Below, one piece after another: positions 1 through 13,312 of a stretch of 64,000 nt of DNA. The translations under genes and the position numbers were made by a program. The stretch is taken from positions 682,001 through 746,000 of the forward strand of contig NZ_CP012268.1 of NCBI RefSeq assembly GCF_001277195.1. The letters run 5' to 3'. Source of the stretch: Cronobacter muytjensii ATCC 51329 (GTDB taxonomy: Bacteria > Pseudomonadota > Gammaproteobacteria > Enterobacterales > Enterobacteriaceae). Under the pieces are notes generated by a model. That model searched no databases, was not told the DNA's origin, and worked only from the letters and a program-made list of their open reading frames with translations. The stretch's first letter is position 1. Each line of letters opens with the position of its first letter.

Positions 1-13
1 TCAGGTCATTCAC

Positions 14-41
14 CTTGAATAATTGAGGGATGACCTCATTT
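14..41 (+). promoter_or_regulatory. sigma-32 heat-shock promoter of clpB
   Basis: CTTGAA at 14-19 and CCTCATTT at 34-41 are separated by 14 bases. This fits the heat-shock sigma factor (RpoH) pattern CTTGAA-N13 to 15-CCCCATNT. It lies about 40 bases upstream of the clpB start, so clpB is expected to be heat induced. Confidence 0.8.
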
Positions 42-80
42 AATCTCCAGTAGCAATTTTGACCTGTTATGGGAGGAGTT

Positions 81-2654
81 ATGCGTCTGGATCGTCTTAC
101 CAATAAATTCCAGCTTGCTCTCGCCGATGCCCAGTCTCTCGCACTGGGACACGACAATCAGTTTATCGAACCCCTGCACCTTATGAGCGCCCTGCTGAAT
201 CAGGAAGGCGGTTCCGTTCGCCCGTTACTGACATCCGCTGGCGTTAATGCCGGGAAGTTACGCACCGATCTCGATCAGGCTCTGAGCCGCCTGCCGCAGG
301 TGGAAGGCACCGGCGGCGATGTTCAACCGTCGCAGGATCTGGTGCGCGCGCTCAATCTCTGCGACAAGCTGGCGCAGAAACGGGGCGACAACTTTATTTC
401 CTCAGAGCTGTTTGTACTCGCGGCGCTGGAGTCACGCGGTACGCTTGCGGATCTCCTCAAAGCCGCAGGGGCCACAGCAGTAAATGTCACACAAGCGATT
501 GAAAATATGCGCGGAGGCGAAAGCGTGAACGATCAGGGTGCTGAAGATCAGCGCCAGGCACTGAAAAAATATACCGTCGATCTGACCGAGCGTGCCGAAC
601 AGGGCAAGCTGGATCCGGTCATCGGACGTGATGAAGAGATCCGCCGCACTATTCAGGTGCTGCAGCGTCGTACCAAAAACAACCCGGTGCTGATTGGCGA
701 GCCTGGCGTCGGTAAAACCGCCATTGTGGAAGGACTTGCCCAGCGCATCGTTAACGGCGAAGTGCCGGAAGGTTTGAAAGGGCGTCGCGTACTGGCGCTG
801 GATATGGGGGCGCTGGTCGCCGGCGCGAAATACCGCGGTGAGTTTGAAGAACGTCTGAAAGGTGTGCTTAACGATCTCTCGAAACAGGAAGGCAACGTCA
901 TTCTGTTTATCGACGAGCTGCACACGATGGTCGGCGCCGGTAAAGCAGATGGCGCGATGGACGCGGGCAACATGCTTAAACCTGCGCTGGCGCGCGGTGA
1001 GCTGCACTGCGTGGGGGCTACGACGCTGGATGAATATCGTCAGTACATTGAAAAAGACGCCGCGCTGGAGCGTCGTTTCCAGAAAGTGTTCGTGGCTCAG
1101 CCGTCGGTGGAAGATACCATCGCCATTCTTCGCGGTCTGAAGGAGCGTTACGAACTGCATCACCATGTACAGATCACCGACCCGGCGATTGTCGCGGCGG
1201 CCACGCTCTCGCACCGTTATATTGCCGACCGTCAACTGCCGGATAAAGCCATTGACCTGATTGACGAAGCCGCGTCGAGCATTCGTATGCAAATCGACTC
1301 AAAACCGGAAGAGCTTGACCGGCTCGATCGCCGCATCATCCAGCTCAAACTGGAACAGCAGGCGCTGATGAAAGAGTCTGACGAGGCCAGTAAAAAGCGC
1401 CTCGATATGCTGAATGACGAACTGGCGGATAAAGAGCGTCAATATTCAGAGCTTGAAGAAGAGTGGAAAGCGGAAAAAGCTTCGCTCTCCGGAACGCAGA
1501 CCATTAAAGCGGAGCTTGAGCAGGCGAAAATCGCTATTGAACAGGCGCGGCGCGTGGGCGACCTGGCCCGGATGTCCGAACTTCAGTACGGGAAAATTCC
1601 TGAGCTTGAGAAACAGCTTGCCGCCGCCACGCAGTCGGAAGGCAAAACTATGCGTCTGCTGCGTAATAAAGTCACCGATGCGGAAATCGCCGAAGTGCTG
1701 GCACGCTGGACCGGTATTCCGGTCTCCCGCATGATGGAAAGCGAACGCGATAAGCTTTTGCGTATGGAGCAGGATTTGCATCAGCGCGTCATCGGCCAGG
1801 ATGAGGCGGTTGAAGCCGTCTCGAATGCGATTCGACGCAGCCGCGCCGGGCTTTCCGATCCGAACCGTCCGATTGGCTCGTTCCTGTTCCTCGGACCAAC
1901 GGGGGTGGGGAAAACAGAGCTGTGCAAAGCGCTGGCTAACTTTATGTTCGACAGCGACGATGCGATGGTGCGTATCGATATGTCCGAGTTTATGGAAAAA
2001 CACTCGGTGTCTCGTCTGGTGGGCGCGCCTCCGGGCTATGTCGGTTATGAAGAGGGCGGCTATCTGACGGAAGCGGTTCGCCGTCGTCCCTATTCTGTGA
2101 TCCTGCTGGATGAAGTTGAGAAAGCGCATCCGGATGTGTTCAACATTCTGTTGCAGGTGCTGGATGACGGGCGCCTGACGGATGGGCAGGGGAGAACCGT
2201 CGATTTCCGCAATACGGTGGTTATCATGACCTCTAACCTTGGCTCTGACCTGATTCAGGAGCGTTTCGGCGCGCTGGATTACGCCAGTATGAAAGAGCTG
2301 GTGATGGGAGTCGTGGGGCAAAATTTCCGTCCGGAATTCATTAACCGTATTGATGAAGTCGTGGTATTCCATCCGCTTGGTCAGCAGCATATTGCTTCTA
2401 TTGCGCAGATCCAGCTGCAACGGCTCTATCAGCGTCTGGAAGACCGCGGCTATGCGGTGAATATCTCGGATGAAGCACTCCAGCTGCTTGGCGAGAACGG
2501 CTACGACCCGGTATACGGGGCGCGTCCTTTAAAACGCGCTATCCAGCAGCAGATAGAAAACCCGCTGGCCCAGCAAATCCTCTCCGGAGAGCTGGTGCCC
2601 GGTAAAACTATCGAGCTGCTGGTGCGTGATAACCGTATCGTTGCTGTGCAGTAA
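81..2654 (+). CDS. clpB: ATP-dependent chaperone ClpB (disaggregase)
   Basis: ClpB is a Hsp100 AAA+ hexamer that pulls proteins out of aggregates together with DnaK. The protein is 857 residues, the usual length. It shows an N-terminal substrate domain, a first AAA+ domain with Walker A GEPGVGKT, a coiled-coil middle domain rich in Glu, Lys and Arg around residues 410-520, and a second AAA+ domain with GPTGVGKT. I chose the ATG at 81 because GGAGGAG precedes it directly and the product begins [10 protein letters not shown] as in E. coli; an ATG at 69 lies upstream of that ribosome binding site. An in-frame GTG at 525 (residue 149) has GGAGG seven bases before it and should give the shorter ClpB form. 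A hairpin terminator follows the gene. Confidence 0.98.
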   Translation: MRLDRLTNKFQLALADAQSLALGHDNQFIEPLHLMSALLNQEGGSVRPLLTSAGVNAGKLRTDLDQALSRLPQVEGTGGDVQPSQDLVRALNLCDKLAQKRGDNFISSELFVLAALESRGTLADLLKAAGATAVNVTQAIENMRGGESVNDQGAEDQRQALKKYTVDLTERAEQGKLDPVIGRDEEIRRTIQVLQRRTKNNPVLIGEPGVGKTAIVEGLAQRIVNGEVPEGLKGRRVLALDMGALVAGAKYRGEFEERLKGVLNDLSKQEGNVILFIDELHTMVGAGKADGAMDAGNMLKPALARGELHCVGATTLDEYRQYIEKDAALERRFQKVFVAQPSVEDTIAILRGLKERYELHHHVQITDPAIVAAATLSHRYIADRQLPDKAIDLIDEAASSIRMQIDSKPEELDRLDRRIIQLKLEQQALMKESDEASKKRLDMLNDELADKERQYSELEEEWKAEKASLSGTQTIKAELEQAKIAIEQARRVGDLARMSELQYGKIPELEKQLAAATQSEGKTMRLLRNKVTDAEIAEVLARWTGIPVSRMMESERDKLLRMEQDLHQRVIGQDEAVEAVSNAIRRSRAGLSDPNRPIGSFLFLGPTGVGKTELCKALANFMFDSDDAMVRIDMSEFMEKHSVSRLVGAPPGYVGYEEGGYLTEAVRRRPYSVILLDEVEKAHPDVFNILLQVLDDGRLTDGQGRTVDFRNTVVIMTSNLGSDLIQERFGALDYASMKELVMGVVGQNFRPEFINRIDEVVVFHPLGQQHIASIAQIQLQRLYQRLEDRGYAVNISDEALQLLGENGYDPVYGARPLKRAIQQQIENPLAQQILSGELVPGKTIELLVRDNRIVAVQ
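513..527 (+). promoter_or_regulatory. internal ribosome binding site and GTG start for short ClpB
   Basis: GGAGG at 513-517 stands seven bases before an in-frame GTG at 525-527, residue 149 of ClpB. In E. coli a shorter ClpB lacking the N-terminal domain starts at the equivalent Val149. Initiation here is inferred from that precedent and the clear Shine-Dalgarno match. Confidence 0.75.
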
Positions 2655-2672
2655 GTCGCAAAAACTAAAAAA

Positions 2673-2696
2673 CGGGCCCTGCGGGGCTCGTTTTTG
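2673..2696 (+). terminator. terminator of clpB
   Basis: A GC-rich hairpin, CGGGCCC with GGGCTCG and a four-base loop, is followed by TTTTT. It begins about 18 bases after the clpB stop, so clpB is a single-gene transcript and is insulated from the rrn promoters downstream. Confidence 0.85.
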
Positions 2697-2758
2697 TTCA
2701 TAAACCAGGCGATTATGGTCGTTCTTTATACGCATTGCCTGGAAAGTGAACGGTCAGA

Positions 2759-2806
2759 AACTTTTTTCAAATTACCTCTTGTCAGATTCTGATTACTCCC
2801 TATAAT
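2759..2806 (+). promoter_or_regulatory. rrn P1 promoter with UP element
   Basis: TTGTCA at 2779-2784 and TATAAT at 2801-2806 have a 16-base spacer and are followed by a GCGC discriminator. An A/T-rich tract (about 2759-2776) sits where the rrn UP element binds the alpha subunit. The 16-base spacer and GC discriminator are typical of stringently controlled rRNA P1 promoters. Confidence 0.9.
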
Positions 2807-2876
2807 GCGCCTCCACTGACACGGCACAACGGCAAGCGAGCCGGCCCGTCAGGCAGACGAAAGCGAAAATAAACGC

Positions 2877-2904
2877 TTGACTCTGAAAGAGGAAAGCGTA
2901 ATAT
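2877..2904 (+). promoter_or_regulatory. rrn P2 promoter
   Basis: TTGACT at 2877-2882 and TAATAT at 2899-2904 are separated by 16 bases. The site is about 100 bases downstream of P1, the normal spacing of tandem rRNA promoters in enterobacteria. Confidence 0.85.
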
Positions 2905-2944
2905 ACGCCACCTCGCGACAGCAGGCTGAAGGCCGCGTCGCACC

Positions 2945-2956
2945 GCTCTTTAACAA
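2945..2956 (+). promoter_or_regulatory. boxA antitermination site in rrn leader
   Basis: CGCTCTTTAACA matches the rrn boxA consensus TGCTCTTTAACA at 11 of 12 positions. NusB-S10 binding here allows RNA polymerase to read through the rRNA genes. Confidence 0.85.
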
Positions 2957-3092
2957 TTTATCAGACAATCTGTGTGGGCACTCGGGGCACTGATATCTTA
3001 ACGTCTTCGGACGATAAACGAATATCAAGTCTCAAGTGAACAACAGTTAATTCATTACGAACTAACAGTTTAATTCTTTGAGCATCAAACTT

Positions 3093-4635
<1,543 letters not shown>

Positions 4636-4714
4636 CCTGCAAGATACAACCTCGCGTGCTCACACAGATTGTCTGATAGAAAGTAAAGAAGCAGGGTTGT
4701 CTGCGAAAGCGAAG

Positions 4715-4789
4715 TCCCTTTCGTCTAGAGGCCCAGGACACCGCCCTTTCACGGCGGTAACAGGGGTTCGAATCCCCTAAGGGACGCCA
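4715..4789 (+). tRNA. gltW: tRNA-Glu (anticodon TTC) in the 16S-23S spacer
   Basis: The sequence folds as a cloverleaf with acceptor strands GTCCCTT and AAGGGAC, anticodon loop CTTTCAC carrying TTC, a GGTTCGAATCC T-arm, and an encoded 3' CCA. A single tRNA-Glu spacer is one of the two standard rrn spacer types in enterobacteria and is the type found in E. coli rrnG at the same chromosomal place. Ends are accurate to about one base. The symbol is by position only. Confidence 0.95.
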
Positions 4790-4862
4790 CCTGCTGGTAA
4801 TGAGTGAAAGGCGTTACCGATTAATATCTCAAAACTGACTGTTAAGTCACGTTTGAGATATT

Positions 4863-4874
4863 TGCTCTTTAACA
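4863..4874 (+). promoter_or_regulatory. spacer boxA before 23S rRNA
   Basis: TGCTCTTTAACA is a perfect boxA copy in the 16S-23S spacer, the second antitermination element of the operon. The rest of the spacer (4790-4991) holds processing stems and no gene. Confidence 0.85.
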
Positions 4875-4991
4875 ATCCGGAACAAGCTGAAAATTGAAAC
4901 AGACATGCTGCTGCATTCTTCCGTAAACAGGGAATGCGCGGTGTGTCAGAGTCTCTCAAACTCGCAGCGCGAAGACTTCTTCGGGTTGTGA

Positions 4992-7896
<2,905 letters not shown>

Positions 7897-7986
7897 ACAA
7901 CGCCAAAGAAGTCTGGCGTGTTGAGAGAGATATTCAGCTTGTGACGGATAAACGTTCATGGCGGTACGCGGTGGACGGACAGAATT

Positions 7987-8106
7987 TGCCTGGCGGCTGT
8001 AGCGCGGTGGTCCCACCTGACCCCATGCCGAACTCAGAAGTGAAACGCCGTAGCGCCGATGGTAGTGTGGGGCCTCCCCATGCGAGAGTAGGGAACTGCC
8101 AGGCAT
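7987..8106 (+). rRNA. rrf: 5S ribosomal RNA
   Basis: This is a 120-base gene from TGCCTGGCGGC to GCCAGGCAT, whose two ends pair as helix I. It lies 90 bases after 23S, and only one 5S copy is present. The operon ends at the terminator just downstream. Confidence 0.98.
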
Positions 8107-8117
8107 CAAACAAACGG

Positions 8118-8152
8118 AAAAGCCTCATGCGAAAGCATGGGGCTTTTTTGTT
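8118..8152 (+). terminator. rrn operon terminator
   Basis: A long hairpin, AAGCCTCATGC with GCATGGGGCTT around a GAAA tetraloop, is followed by TTTTTTG and TTTT. It is the usual strong rrn terminator. Confidence 0.92.
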
Positions 8153-8236
8153 TTCTCCCGCCAGCACTCCGCATCACTTCCCTCACCGGCGCTTTCTTTC
8201 ATGCTGCCGCGCCCTGCTTTTCGTACTTAGCTGATT

Positions 8237-8266
8237 ATTAAAAAACCCCGCTCAGACGAGCGGGGT
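8237..8266 (-). terminator. minus-strand terminator of the ABC ATPase remnant
   Basis: ACCCCGCT and AGCGGGGT pair around a six-base loop. Read on the minus strand the hairpin is followed by TTTTTTAAT. It sits about 20 bases past the stop of the truncated ABC gene, so the remnant kept its original terminator. Confidence 0.8.
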
Positions 8267-8286
8267 GAATCAGTGAAAGGGTTATC

Positions 8287-8452
8287 TCAGTGAATAACCT
8301 GAGAGAGAAACGCACGGGTACGTTCTGAACGCGGGCTGGAAAAGAACTCCTGTGGCGGCGCCGCTTCCACAATCTCACCGCGATCCATAAAGATAACCCG
8401 GTCGGCAACCGTTCGCGCAAACCCCATTTCGTGCGTCACGCACAGCCGGACC
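8287..8452 (-). pseudogene. 3' remnant of a polar amino-acid ABC transporter ATPase
   Basis: Reading the minus strand from about 8450 to the TGA at 8287-8289 gives about 54 residues. They contain the switch-region motif VTHEMGFARTVADRV, then IFMDRGEIVE, a short linker and a C-terminal FLSQVIH. This is the C-terminal part of GlnQ/GltL/YhdZ-type ATPases. The Walker A, signature and Walker B parts that should lie upstream (above 8450) are absent, and no in-frame homology continues. The gene is therefore a truncated remnant. Which transporter it came from, and whether a deletion or the arrival of flanking DNA removed the rest, cannot be told from this window. Confidence 0.8.
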
Positions 8453-8599
8453 ATGCCGCATCTCCCCGGTCACCTCATAATCAGTAAAGCTGCCCCCCTC
8501 ACTACAACGGCCTGTGGTTATTTAGCCCTGAATGCCGCGTCAGCCATCTGTCGCCACGCTGTCGGGGTTATGTCGTGGCGGGCAGAGCACTCAGGGCGT

Positions 8600-8852
8600 A
8601 ATACTGTCCATTACAGTCTCATATCAAAGCCCAAAGACATGCAGTTGTTCGCGCGCTTCGGCTCGCTCGCGCCTGGTCGCAGGAACAACTGGCAGAACTC
8701 GTTTCGGTTAGCGTGCGCCCCCTTCAACGCAGCGAGAAAGGCGAGCCGCCATCGCTGGAACCTCAAGCGCACTGGCCACCGTCTTTGAAATCCGCGTTGA
8801 AGCACTAACCAACGAGCCGCTCAGCGCCGCGGGCCCGCTGAATGTACGTTAA
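8600..8852 (+). pseudogene. frameshifted XRE-type helix-turn-helix regulator remnant
   Basis: From about 8647 one frame reads VRALRLARAWSQEQLAEL and on to SEKGEPPSLE, the core of a Cro/CI-type helix-turn-helix. From about 8770 a different frame continues with ALATVFEIRVEALTNE to a stop at 8850-8852, the usual tail of the same domain. A probable start, ATG at 8639, is in a third reading relation. At least one and probably two frameshifts therefore break the gene. DNA from 8853 to about 9070 gives only short open stretches with hydrophobic residues. It may be the decayed C-terminal part of the same gene, but I cannot identify it. Confidence 0.6.
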
Positions 8853-9072
8853 CGCTTGCCGCCAGCGGCTCGACGAAGAGCCTCATTTTTACCGGAGCCT
8901 CACTTAGCGTCTGCGGCGCGCTTTTCCTGCTTAATGGCTATATGGCGCCGGAAAGCCACTGCTCGCTCTCTGGCGTGGGTTATTACTGTTGAAGGGCTTC
9001 GTTTGTTCTTGTTGCATAGGATCGTGCACTGGCAGCAACGAAGGCTACAAACATTGCCGAGCAAGTAAACAT

Positions 9073-9100
9073 AAAAGGCTCCCCAGCCGCCTGAGGAGCC
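9073..9100 (-). terminator. terminator of the thiamine-diphosphate enzyme gene
   Basis: GGCTCC at 9077-9082 pairs with GGAGCC at 9095-9100. On the minus strand the hairpin is followed by TTTTATG. It begins a few bases after the stop codon of the gene at 9107. Confidence 0.75.
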
Positions 9101-9106
9101 ATCCCG

Positions 9107-10903
9107 TTACGATTTTTTACCCGGCAGGACGGTACTCAGTACCTGGTGCGCCGTATCGGCGAGTACTTTACCGGTACCGCGGTCGCCTTTCGCCATGGAT
9201 GACATAAATCCTTTAGCCTGAGCGAAACTGATGTGCGGCGGTAGCGGCGCCACTTCCGGGTCGGTTTTCACTTCCAGCACGACCGGACGGTCAGCGGTCA
9301 GCGCTTCCTGCCATGCGGCCTGTAACTGCTCCGGATCATCGACATAAATGCCTTTCAGCCCGAGCGACTGCGCAAACTTTGCGTAAGGCACGTCCGGAAC
9401 ATCCTGCGTTGCGGCGAAGCGCGGGTTGCCTTCCATGATACGCTGCTCCCACGTCACCTGGTTCAGATCCTGATTATTGAACACGCAGACAATCAAACGG
9501 GGATCGGACCAGCGCTGCCAGTATTTCTGGATAGTGATCAGCTCCGCCATGTTATTCATCTGCATCGCGCCATCGCCAACCAGCGCCACGACGGGTTTTT
9601 CCGGGAAAGCGAATTTCGCGGCGATGGCATACGGCACGGCGGCGCCCATACAGGCGAGGCCGCCGGAAAGGGACGCCCTCTGCCCTTGTTTAATGCGAAA
9701 ATCCCGCGCGAACCAGTTAGCGCAGGAGCCGGAGTCTGACGACACAATCGCGTTATCCGGCAGCAGCGGCGACATTTCCCACACCACACGCTGTGGATTG
9801 ACCGGGCTCGCTTTTGCCATTGCGCGTTCTTCCATTTTCTCCCACCACGCCTGTACCGAGACGGCGATCTTCTCCTGCCAGCTGCGGTCTTCTTTGCGCT
9901 TCAGCAGCGGCAGTAGCGCCTGTAACGTACTGGCGGCGTCACCGTGCAGATTGACTTCCGTGGGGTAACGCAGGCCAAGCATTGAGGCATCGACATCGAT
10001 TTGCACCGCCCGCGCCTGGCCTTCTTTCGGCAGAAATTCCGCCCACGGGAACCCAGTGCCTATCATCAGAAGCGTATCGCAGCCCTGCATCAGATCCCAC
10101 GACGGCTCGGTGCCGAGCAGTCCAATACACCCGGTCACGAAGGGCGCGTCATCCGGCAGCACATCCTTGCCGAGCAGGGCTTTGGCTACCCCTGCGCCGA
10201 GCAGATTCGCCGCCTGAACCACCTCCACGGCCGCTTCACGCGCCCCGGCGCCAATCAGGATCGCGACTTTTTTGCCGTCGTTAAGAATATCTGCGGCGCG
10301 CTGGAGATCGTACTGATGAGGAATAATATGCGGACGCTGATAGCCTGGCCCGGAATGCGTAAAGCCGTGCGCGTGCTCCGGCTCCTGCCACGGCTCATCC
10401 TGCACATCTTTTGGCAGGATCAGCACCGTCACGCCATTATTCGCTTTGGCGATCCGCACACCGCGATCCACCAGGTGGCGCAACTGTGCAGGGGTTGCGG
10501 CCTCCTGAACGAAGCTTGCTACGTCGCTGAACACGCGATCGAGATTCAGCTCCTGCTGATAGGTCGCGCCGCGCGCCGTCACTTCCGCCTGGCCTGCGAT
10601 GGCAATGACCGGCATATGATCCATGCGCGCGTCATACAGGCCGGTCAGTAAATGTGTGGCGCCCGGTCCGCCGGTAGACAGGCAGACACCCGGCTCGCCG
10701 GTGAACTTTGCATGGGCGCAGGCCATGAATGCCGCCATTTCTTCATGGCGTACCTGGATAAATTCGATACCATCGCCAGCTTTATCGGCGCGCTGCAAAG
10801 CGCCAAGCACGCCGTTAATCCCGTCGCCCGGATAGCCATAAATGCGGATGACGCCCCACGCTTTGAGTCGTTCTACAAAAAAGTCGCTCGTCTTTTTGGT
10901 CAT
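9107..10903 (-). CDS. thiamine diphosphate-dependent enzyme (pyruvate oxidase / acetolactate synthase-like)
   Basis: The 598-residue protein has the three-domain layout of the POX/AHAS family. The N-terminal pyrimidine-binding domain has the catalytic-type Glu in VRHEEMAAF at residues 52-60. A central domain follows with a nucleotide-like fold. The C-terminal diphosphate-binding domain carries GDGAMQM near residue 445, followed by the paired Asn of the ThDP motif. It is not the enteric PoxB, whose N-terminus differs, and it is longer. It most resembles the broadly distributed group annotated as thiamine pyrophosphate-requiring protein. The likely reaction is decarboxylation of pyruvate or a related 2-oxoacid; the substrate and acceptor are unknown. 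The start is the ATG at 10901-10903 with GAGG upstream. It is absent from this place in E. coli. Confidence 0.85.
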   Translation of the reverse strand: MTKKTSDFFVERLKAWGVIRIYGYPGDGINGVLGALQRADKAGDGIEFIQVRHEEMAAFMACAHAKFTGEPGVCLSTGGPGATHLLTGLYDARMDHMPVIAIAGQAEVTARGATYQQELNLDRVFSDVASFVQEAATPAQLRHLVDRGVRIAKANNGVTVLILPKDVQDEPWQEPEHAHGFTHSGPGYQRPHIIPHQYDLQRAADILNDGKKVAILIGAGAREAAVEVVQAANLLGAGVAKALLGKDVLPDDAPFVTGCIGLLGTEPSWDLMQGCDTLLMIGTGFPWAEFLPKEGQARAVQIDVDASMLGLRYPTEVNLHGDAASTLQALLPLLKRKEDRSWQEKIAVSVQAWWEKMEERAMAKASPVNPQRVVWEMSPLLPDNAIVSSDSGSCANWFARDFRIKQGQRASLSGGLACMGAAVPYAIAAKFAFPEKPVVALVGDGAMQMNNMAELITIQKYWQRWSDPRLIVCVFNNQDLNQVTWEQRIMEGNPRFAATQDVPDVPYAKFAQSLGLKGIYVDDPEQLQAAWQEALTADRPVVLEVKTDPEVAPLPPHISFAQAKGFMSSMAKGDRGTGKVLADTAHQVLSTVLPGKKS

Positions 10904-11058
10904 TATCGTGCCTCGCGTCAGGTGAGTGTGCGCATAAGCCTGAGCTGCGCTCGAAAGGTAACCTGTTGAAGGGTAGTCCACTTCCCGGCGGTCCGCGAAA
11001 AGCGGGAGTTCTCTGAAGCCTGCTATGGTTATACGAGTCGCAAAAGAAGGAGGTTTAC

Positions 11059-11514
11059 GTGACCACCAAATCGTTTGATTACGAACAGGACTTCGCCAGT
11101 ATCGACTTTCGCGCGCACCCTGAACGTTACCAGGTCGGGCGCGGCGAACAGGGTGTGCTGCTGGTTGAACCCTATAAAAGTGAAATCCTTCCCTACTGGC
11201 GTTACAAAGATGAGGAGAGCGCCAGAGTCTCGGCAGAGAAAATCTATGAGCTGTTTGAAGCCTACCGGGAGAAAGACGATTTTGTCGGGATGGATATGGC
11301 ACGCAAATTTATTCAGATGGGTTACACCCGCGCCCGGCGCTACGCCAACTACAAAGGGGGTAAAAAGTACGATGAAGACCGCAATCTCAACCCTCGTGGC
11401 AATGATCCGGTAAAAGCGGCCGCGGCGACCGTTTTTAAAGGCTGGTGGGATCGCATTCGGGCAGATGAAGATTACCTGCGGCGCAAAAAGGCGCATCAGG
11501 AAAAATGGGGGTAA
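11059..11514 (+). CDS. DUF4385 family protein
   Basis: This is a small soluble protein of 151 residues, rich in Lys, Arg, Asp, Tyr and Trp, with no signal peptide or membrane segment. The pattern YWRYKDEESARVSAEKIY, a mid-protein KFIQMGYTRARRYANYKGG and a C-terminal W-rich helix are those of DUF4385, a conserved family of unknown function. The start is GTG at 11059, chosen because AAGGAGG lies five bases before it. The gene diverges from the thiamine-diphosphate enzyme across 155 bases, so the two may share control. No function can be assigned. Confidence 0.8.
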   Translation: MTTKSFDYEQDFASIDFRAHPERYQVGRGEQGVLLVEPYKSEILPYWRYKDEESARVSAEKIYELFEAYREKDDFVGMDMARKFIQMGYTRARRYANYKGGKKYDEDRNLNPRGNDPVKAAAATVFKGWWDRIRADEDYLRRKKAHQEKWG

Positions 11515-11637
11515 GCGCCACAAAATCGCCGCTCCCTTATCTAAATTTTGTTAACATGCGATTAACATTATAATTCTTTAATGCCCGCAGCTTGCCCTGG
11601 CTCCCTTCGTGCGCTGGGGCAGAACAAGGAGAAAGAC

Positions 11638-12939
11638 ATGACTGAAACCACGGCCCGGACGGACAAGCCGTCTTTGACCTCCAGCGATACCCGGCGTCGG
11701 GTCTGGGCAATTGTCGGCGCCTCATCAGGGAATCTGGTGGAGTGGTTCGATTTCTATGTCTATTCCTTCTGTTCACTCTATTTTGCGCATATTTTCTTTC
11801 CCTCGGACAACAGCACAACGCAGTTGCTGCAAACTGCGGGCATCTTCGCGGCAGGGTTTCTGATGCGGCCCATCGGCGGCTGGTTATTTGGCTATATCGC
11901 CGATAAGCATGGCCGTAAAACCTCAATGCTGATCTCGGTCTGTATGATGTGCTTTGGCTCGCTGGTGATTGCCTGTCTGCCAGGCTATGCGGTAATCGGC
12001 ACCTGGGCGCCGCTGCTGCTGTTACTGGCGCGTTTGTTCCAGGGATTGTCGGTCGGCGGGGAGTATGGCACCAGTGCGACCTATATGAGTGAAGTGGCTA
12101 TCGAAGGGCGCAAAGGGTTCTACGCGTCTTTTCAGTACGTCACACTGATTGGCGGGCAGTTAATGGCGCTGCTGGTTGTCGTGGTACTGCAACAGATCCT
12201 GCCGGATGCCGATCTGCGCGCCTGGGGCTGGCGTATTCCGTTCGCGCTTGGTGCGGTGCTGGCGATTGTGGCGCTGTGGCTGCGCCGCTCGCTGGATGAA
12301 ACCTCACAGCAGGAAACGCGCGCGCTGAAAGAAGCGGGCTCGATGAAAGGGCTCTGGCGCAACCGTCGGGCTTTTATCATGGTGCTCGGGTTTACCGCTG
12401 CGGGCTCGCTGAGTTTCTACACGTTTACCACTTATATGCAGAAGTATCTCGTCAATACGGCGGGAATGCATGCAAACACGGCGAGTATGGTGATGACCGG
12501 CGCGCTTTTTGCGTTCATGCTGTTACAGCCGCTCTTTGGCGCGCTTTCTGACCGCATTGGCCGGCGCAGCTCGATGCTCTGCTTCAGCGCGCTTGCCACG
12601 CTCTGCACCGTACCGATTCTGATGGCGCTGCAAAATGTCAGTTCGCCACTGGCCGCGTTTGGACTGGTAATGCTGGCGCTGCTGATCGTGAGTTTTTATA
12701 CGTCCATCAGCGGCATCGTTAAGGCAGAAATGTTCCCGGCGCAGGTTCGTGCGCTCGGCGTCGGGCTCTCTTACGCTGTCGCCAACGCACTGTTTGGCGG
12801 CTCGGCGGAATATGTGGCGCTGTCGCTTAAAGCTCTCGGTTCTGAGACCGCCTTTTTCTGGTACGTCTCGGCAATGGGCGCCGTTGCGTTCATGGTGTCG
12901 CTGAAGCTCCATCGGAAAGGAAAAGGCATGCGGCTTTAA
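11638..12939 (+). CDS. kgtP: alpha-ketoglutarate permease KgtP
   Basis: KgtP is a proton symporter of the major facilitator superfamily that imports 2-oxoglutarate across the inner membrane. The 433-residue protein has about twelve membrane segments. It has the MFS loop motif DKHGRKTS after helix 2, its repeat DRIGRRSS in the second half, and the metabolite-proton symporter signature [13 protein letters not shown]. The C-terminus [10 protein letters not shown] is that of E. coli KgtP. The ATG at 11638 has AAGGAG seven bases before it. Its stop overlaps the stop of yfiM by three bases, tail to tail. In E. coli kgtP is next to the rrn operon; here about 3.5 kb of extra DNA separates them. Confidence 0.96.
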   Translation: MTETTARTDKPSLTSSDTRRRVWAIVGASSGNLVEWFDFYVYSFCSLYFAHIFFPSDNSTTQLLQTAGIFAAGFLMRPIGGWLFGYIADKHGRKTSMLISVCMMCFGSLVIACLPGYAVIGTWAPLLLLLARLFQGLSVGGEYGTSATYMSEVAIEGRKGFYASFQYVTLIGGQLMALLVVVVLQQILPDADLRAWGWRIPFALGAVLAIVALWLRRSLDETSQQETRALKEAGSMKGLWRNRRAFIMVLGFTAAGSLSFYTFTTYMQKYLVNTAGMHANTASMVMTGALFAFMLLQPLFGALSDRIGRRSSMLCFSALATLCTVPILMALQNVSSPLAAFGLVMLALLIVSFYTSISGIVKAEMFPAQVRALGVGLSYAVANALFGGSAEYVALSLKALGSETAFFWYVSAMGAVAFMVSLKLHRKGKGMRL

Positions 12940-13259
12940 TGTGCCGCCATCTGCCAGACGGCGTATCCCGCGCTCGCGCCCGCCACATCCCACGCCAGAT
13001 CTTTCCAGCTCCAGCCGCTCCCTGCCGGGCGGCTGTCCCACCCTTCTTTACCCACGCCGAGCGAGACAGAAAACATCAGCCCGAACGCAGCGGCTCTGTC
13101 CGGCGAATAGCCCTGGCGCTGCGCATACTCATTACCCGCGGCTGAAAGCAGCGCTGAACCTAAAAAATGCTGAGCTTTGTCCTGACCGGACCAGCTGTCC
13201 TGCGCCATATGGCTACAGCCGCACAGCATTAACAGGAGGGGGAATAGCAGGGCGCGCAT
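12936..13259 (-). CDS. yfiM: YfiM family lipoprotein
   Basis: The predicted product is a 107-residue lipoprotein with a short hydrophobic leader [15 protein letters not shown] and a lipobox-like LCGC. The mature part continues [17 protein letters not shown], as in enterobacterial YfiM. The Cys at -3 relative to the lipidated Cys is slightly unusual. I use the ATG at 13257-13259 because GGAG lies seven bases upstream and the leader is then compact; ATGs at 13271 and 13286 would add residues and run into the pssA terminator. Function is unknown. It lies downstream of pssA on the same strand but beyond a terminator hairpin. Confidence 0.85.
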   Translation of the reverse strand: MRALLFPLLLMLCGCSHMAQDSWSGQDKAQHFLGSALLSAAGNEYAQRQGYSPDRAAAFGLMFSVSLGVGKEGWDSRPAGSGWSWKDLAWDVAGASAGYAVWQMAAH

Positions 13260-13271
13260 AGCGTTCTCCAT

Positions 13272-13297
13272 AAAAAAGCCCTGCATGGCAGGGCTTC
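13272..13297 (-). terminator. terminator of pssA
   Basis: AAGCCCTGC at 13276-13284 pairs with GCAGGGCTT at 13288-13296. On the minus strand it is followed by TTTTTTA. It separates pssA from yfiM, which begins 12 bases further on. Confidence 0.85.
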
Positions 13298-13312
13298 GTT
13301 AAGCGACAAACG

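Noticed and set aside
432..1292. Long open frame antisense to clpB (286 codons).
   Set aside because: It mirrors the codon pattern of clpB, has no ribosome binding site or family resemblance, and clpB is certain.
4715..4789. Genomic island inserted at tRNA-Glu.
   Set aside because: The tRNA is inside an intact rrn spacer with normal flanks; there is no integrase or repeated tRNA end.
7934..8234. Open frames over the 5S gene and rrn terminator.
   Set aside because: They cover 5S rRNA and the terminator hairpin and have no coding features.
8453..9207. Open frames of 60-110 codons in the decayed region.
   Set aside because: None matches a family; recognisable pieces (XRE, ABC ATPase) are in other frames, so these are by-products of decay.
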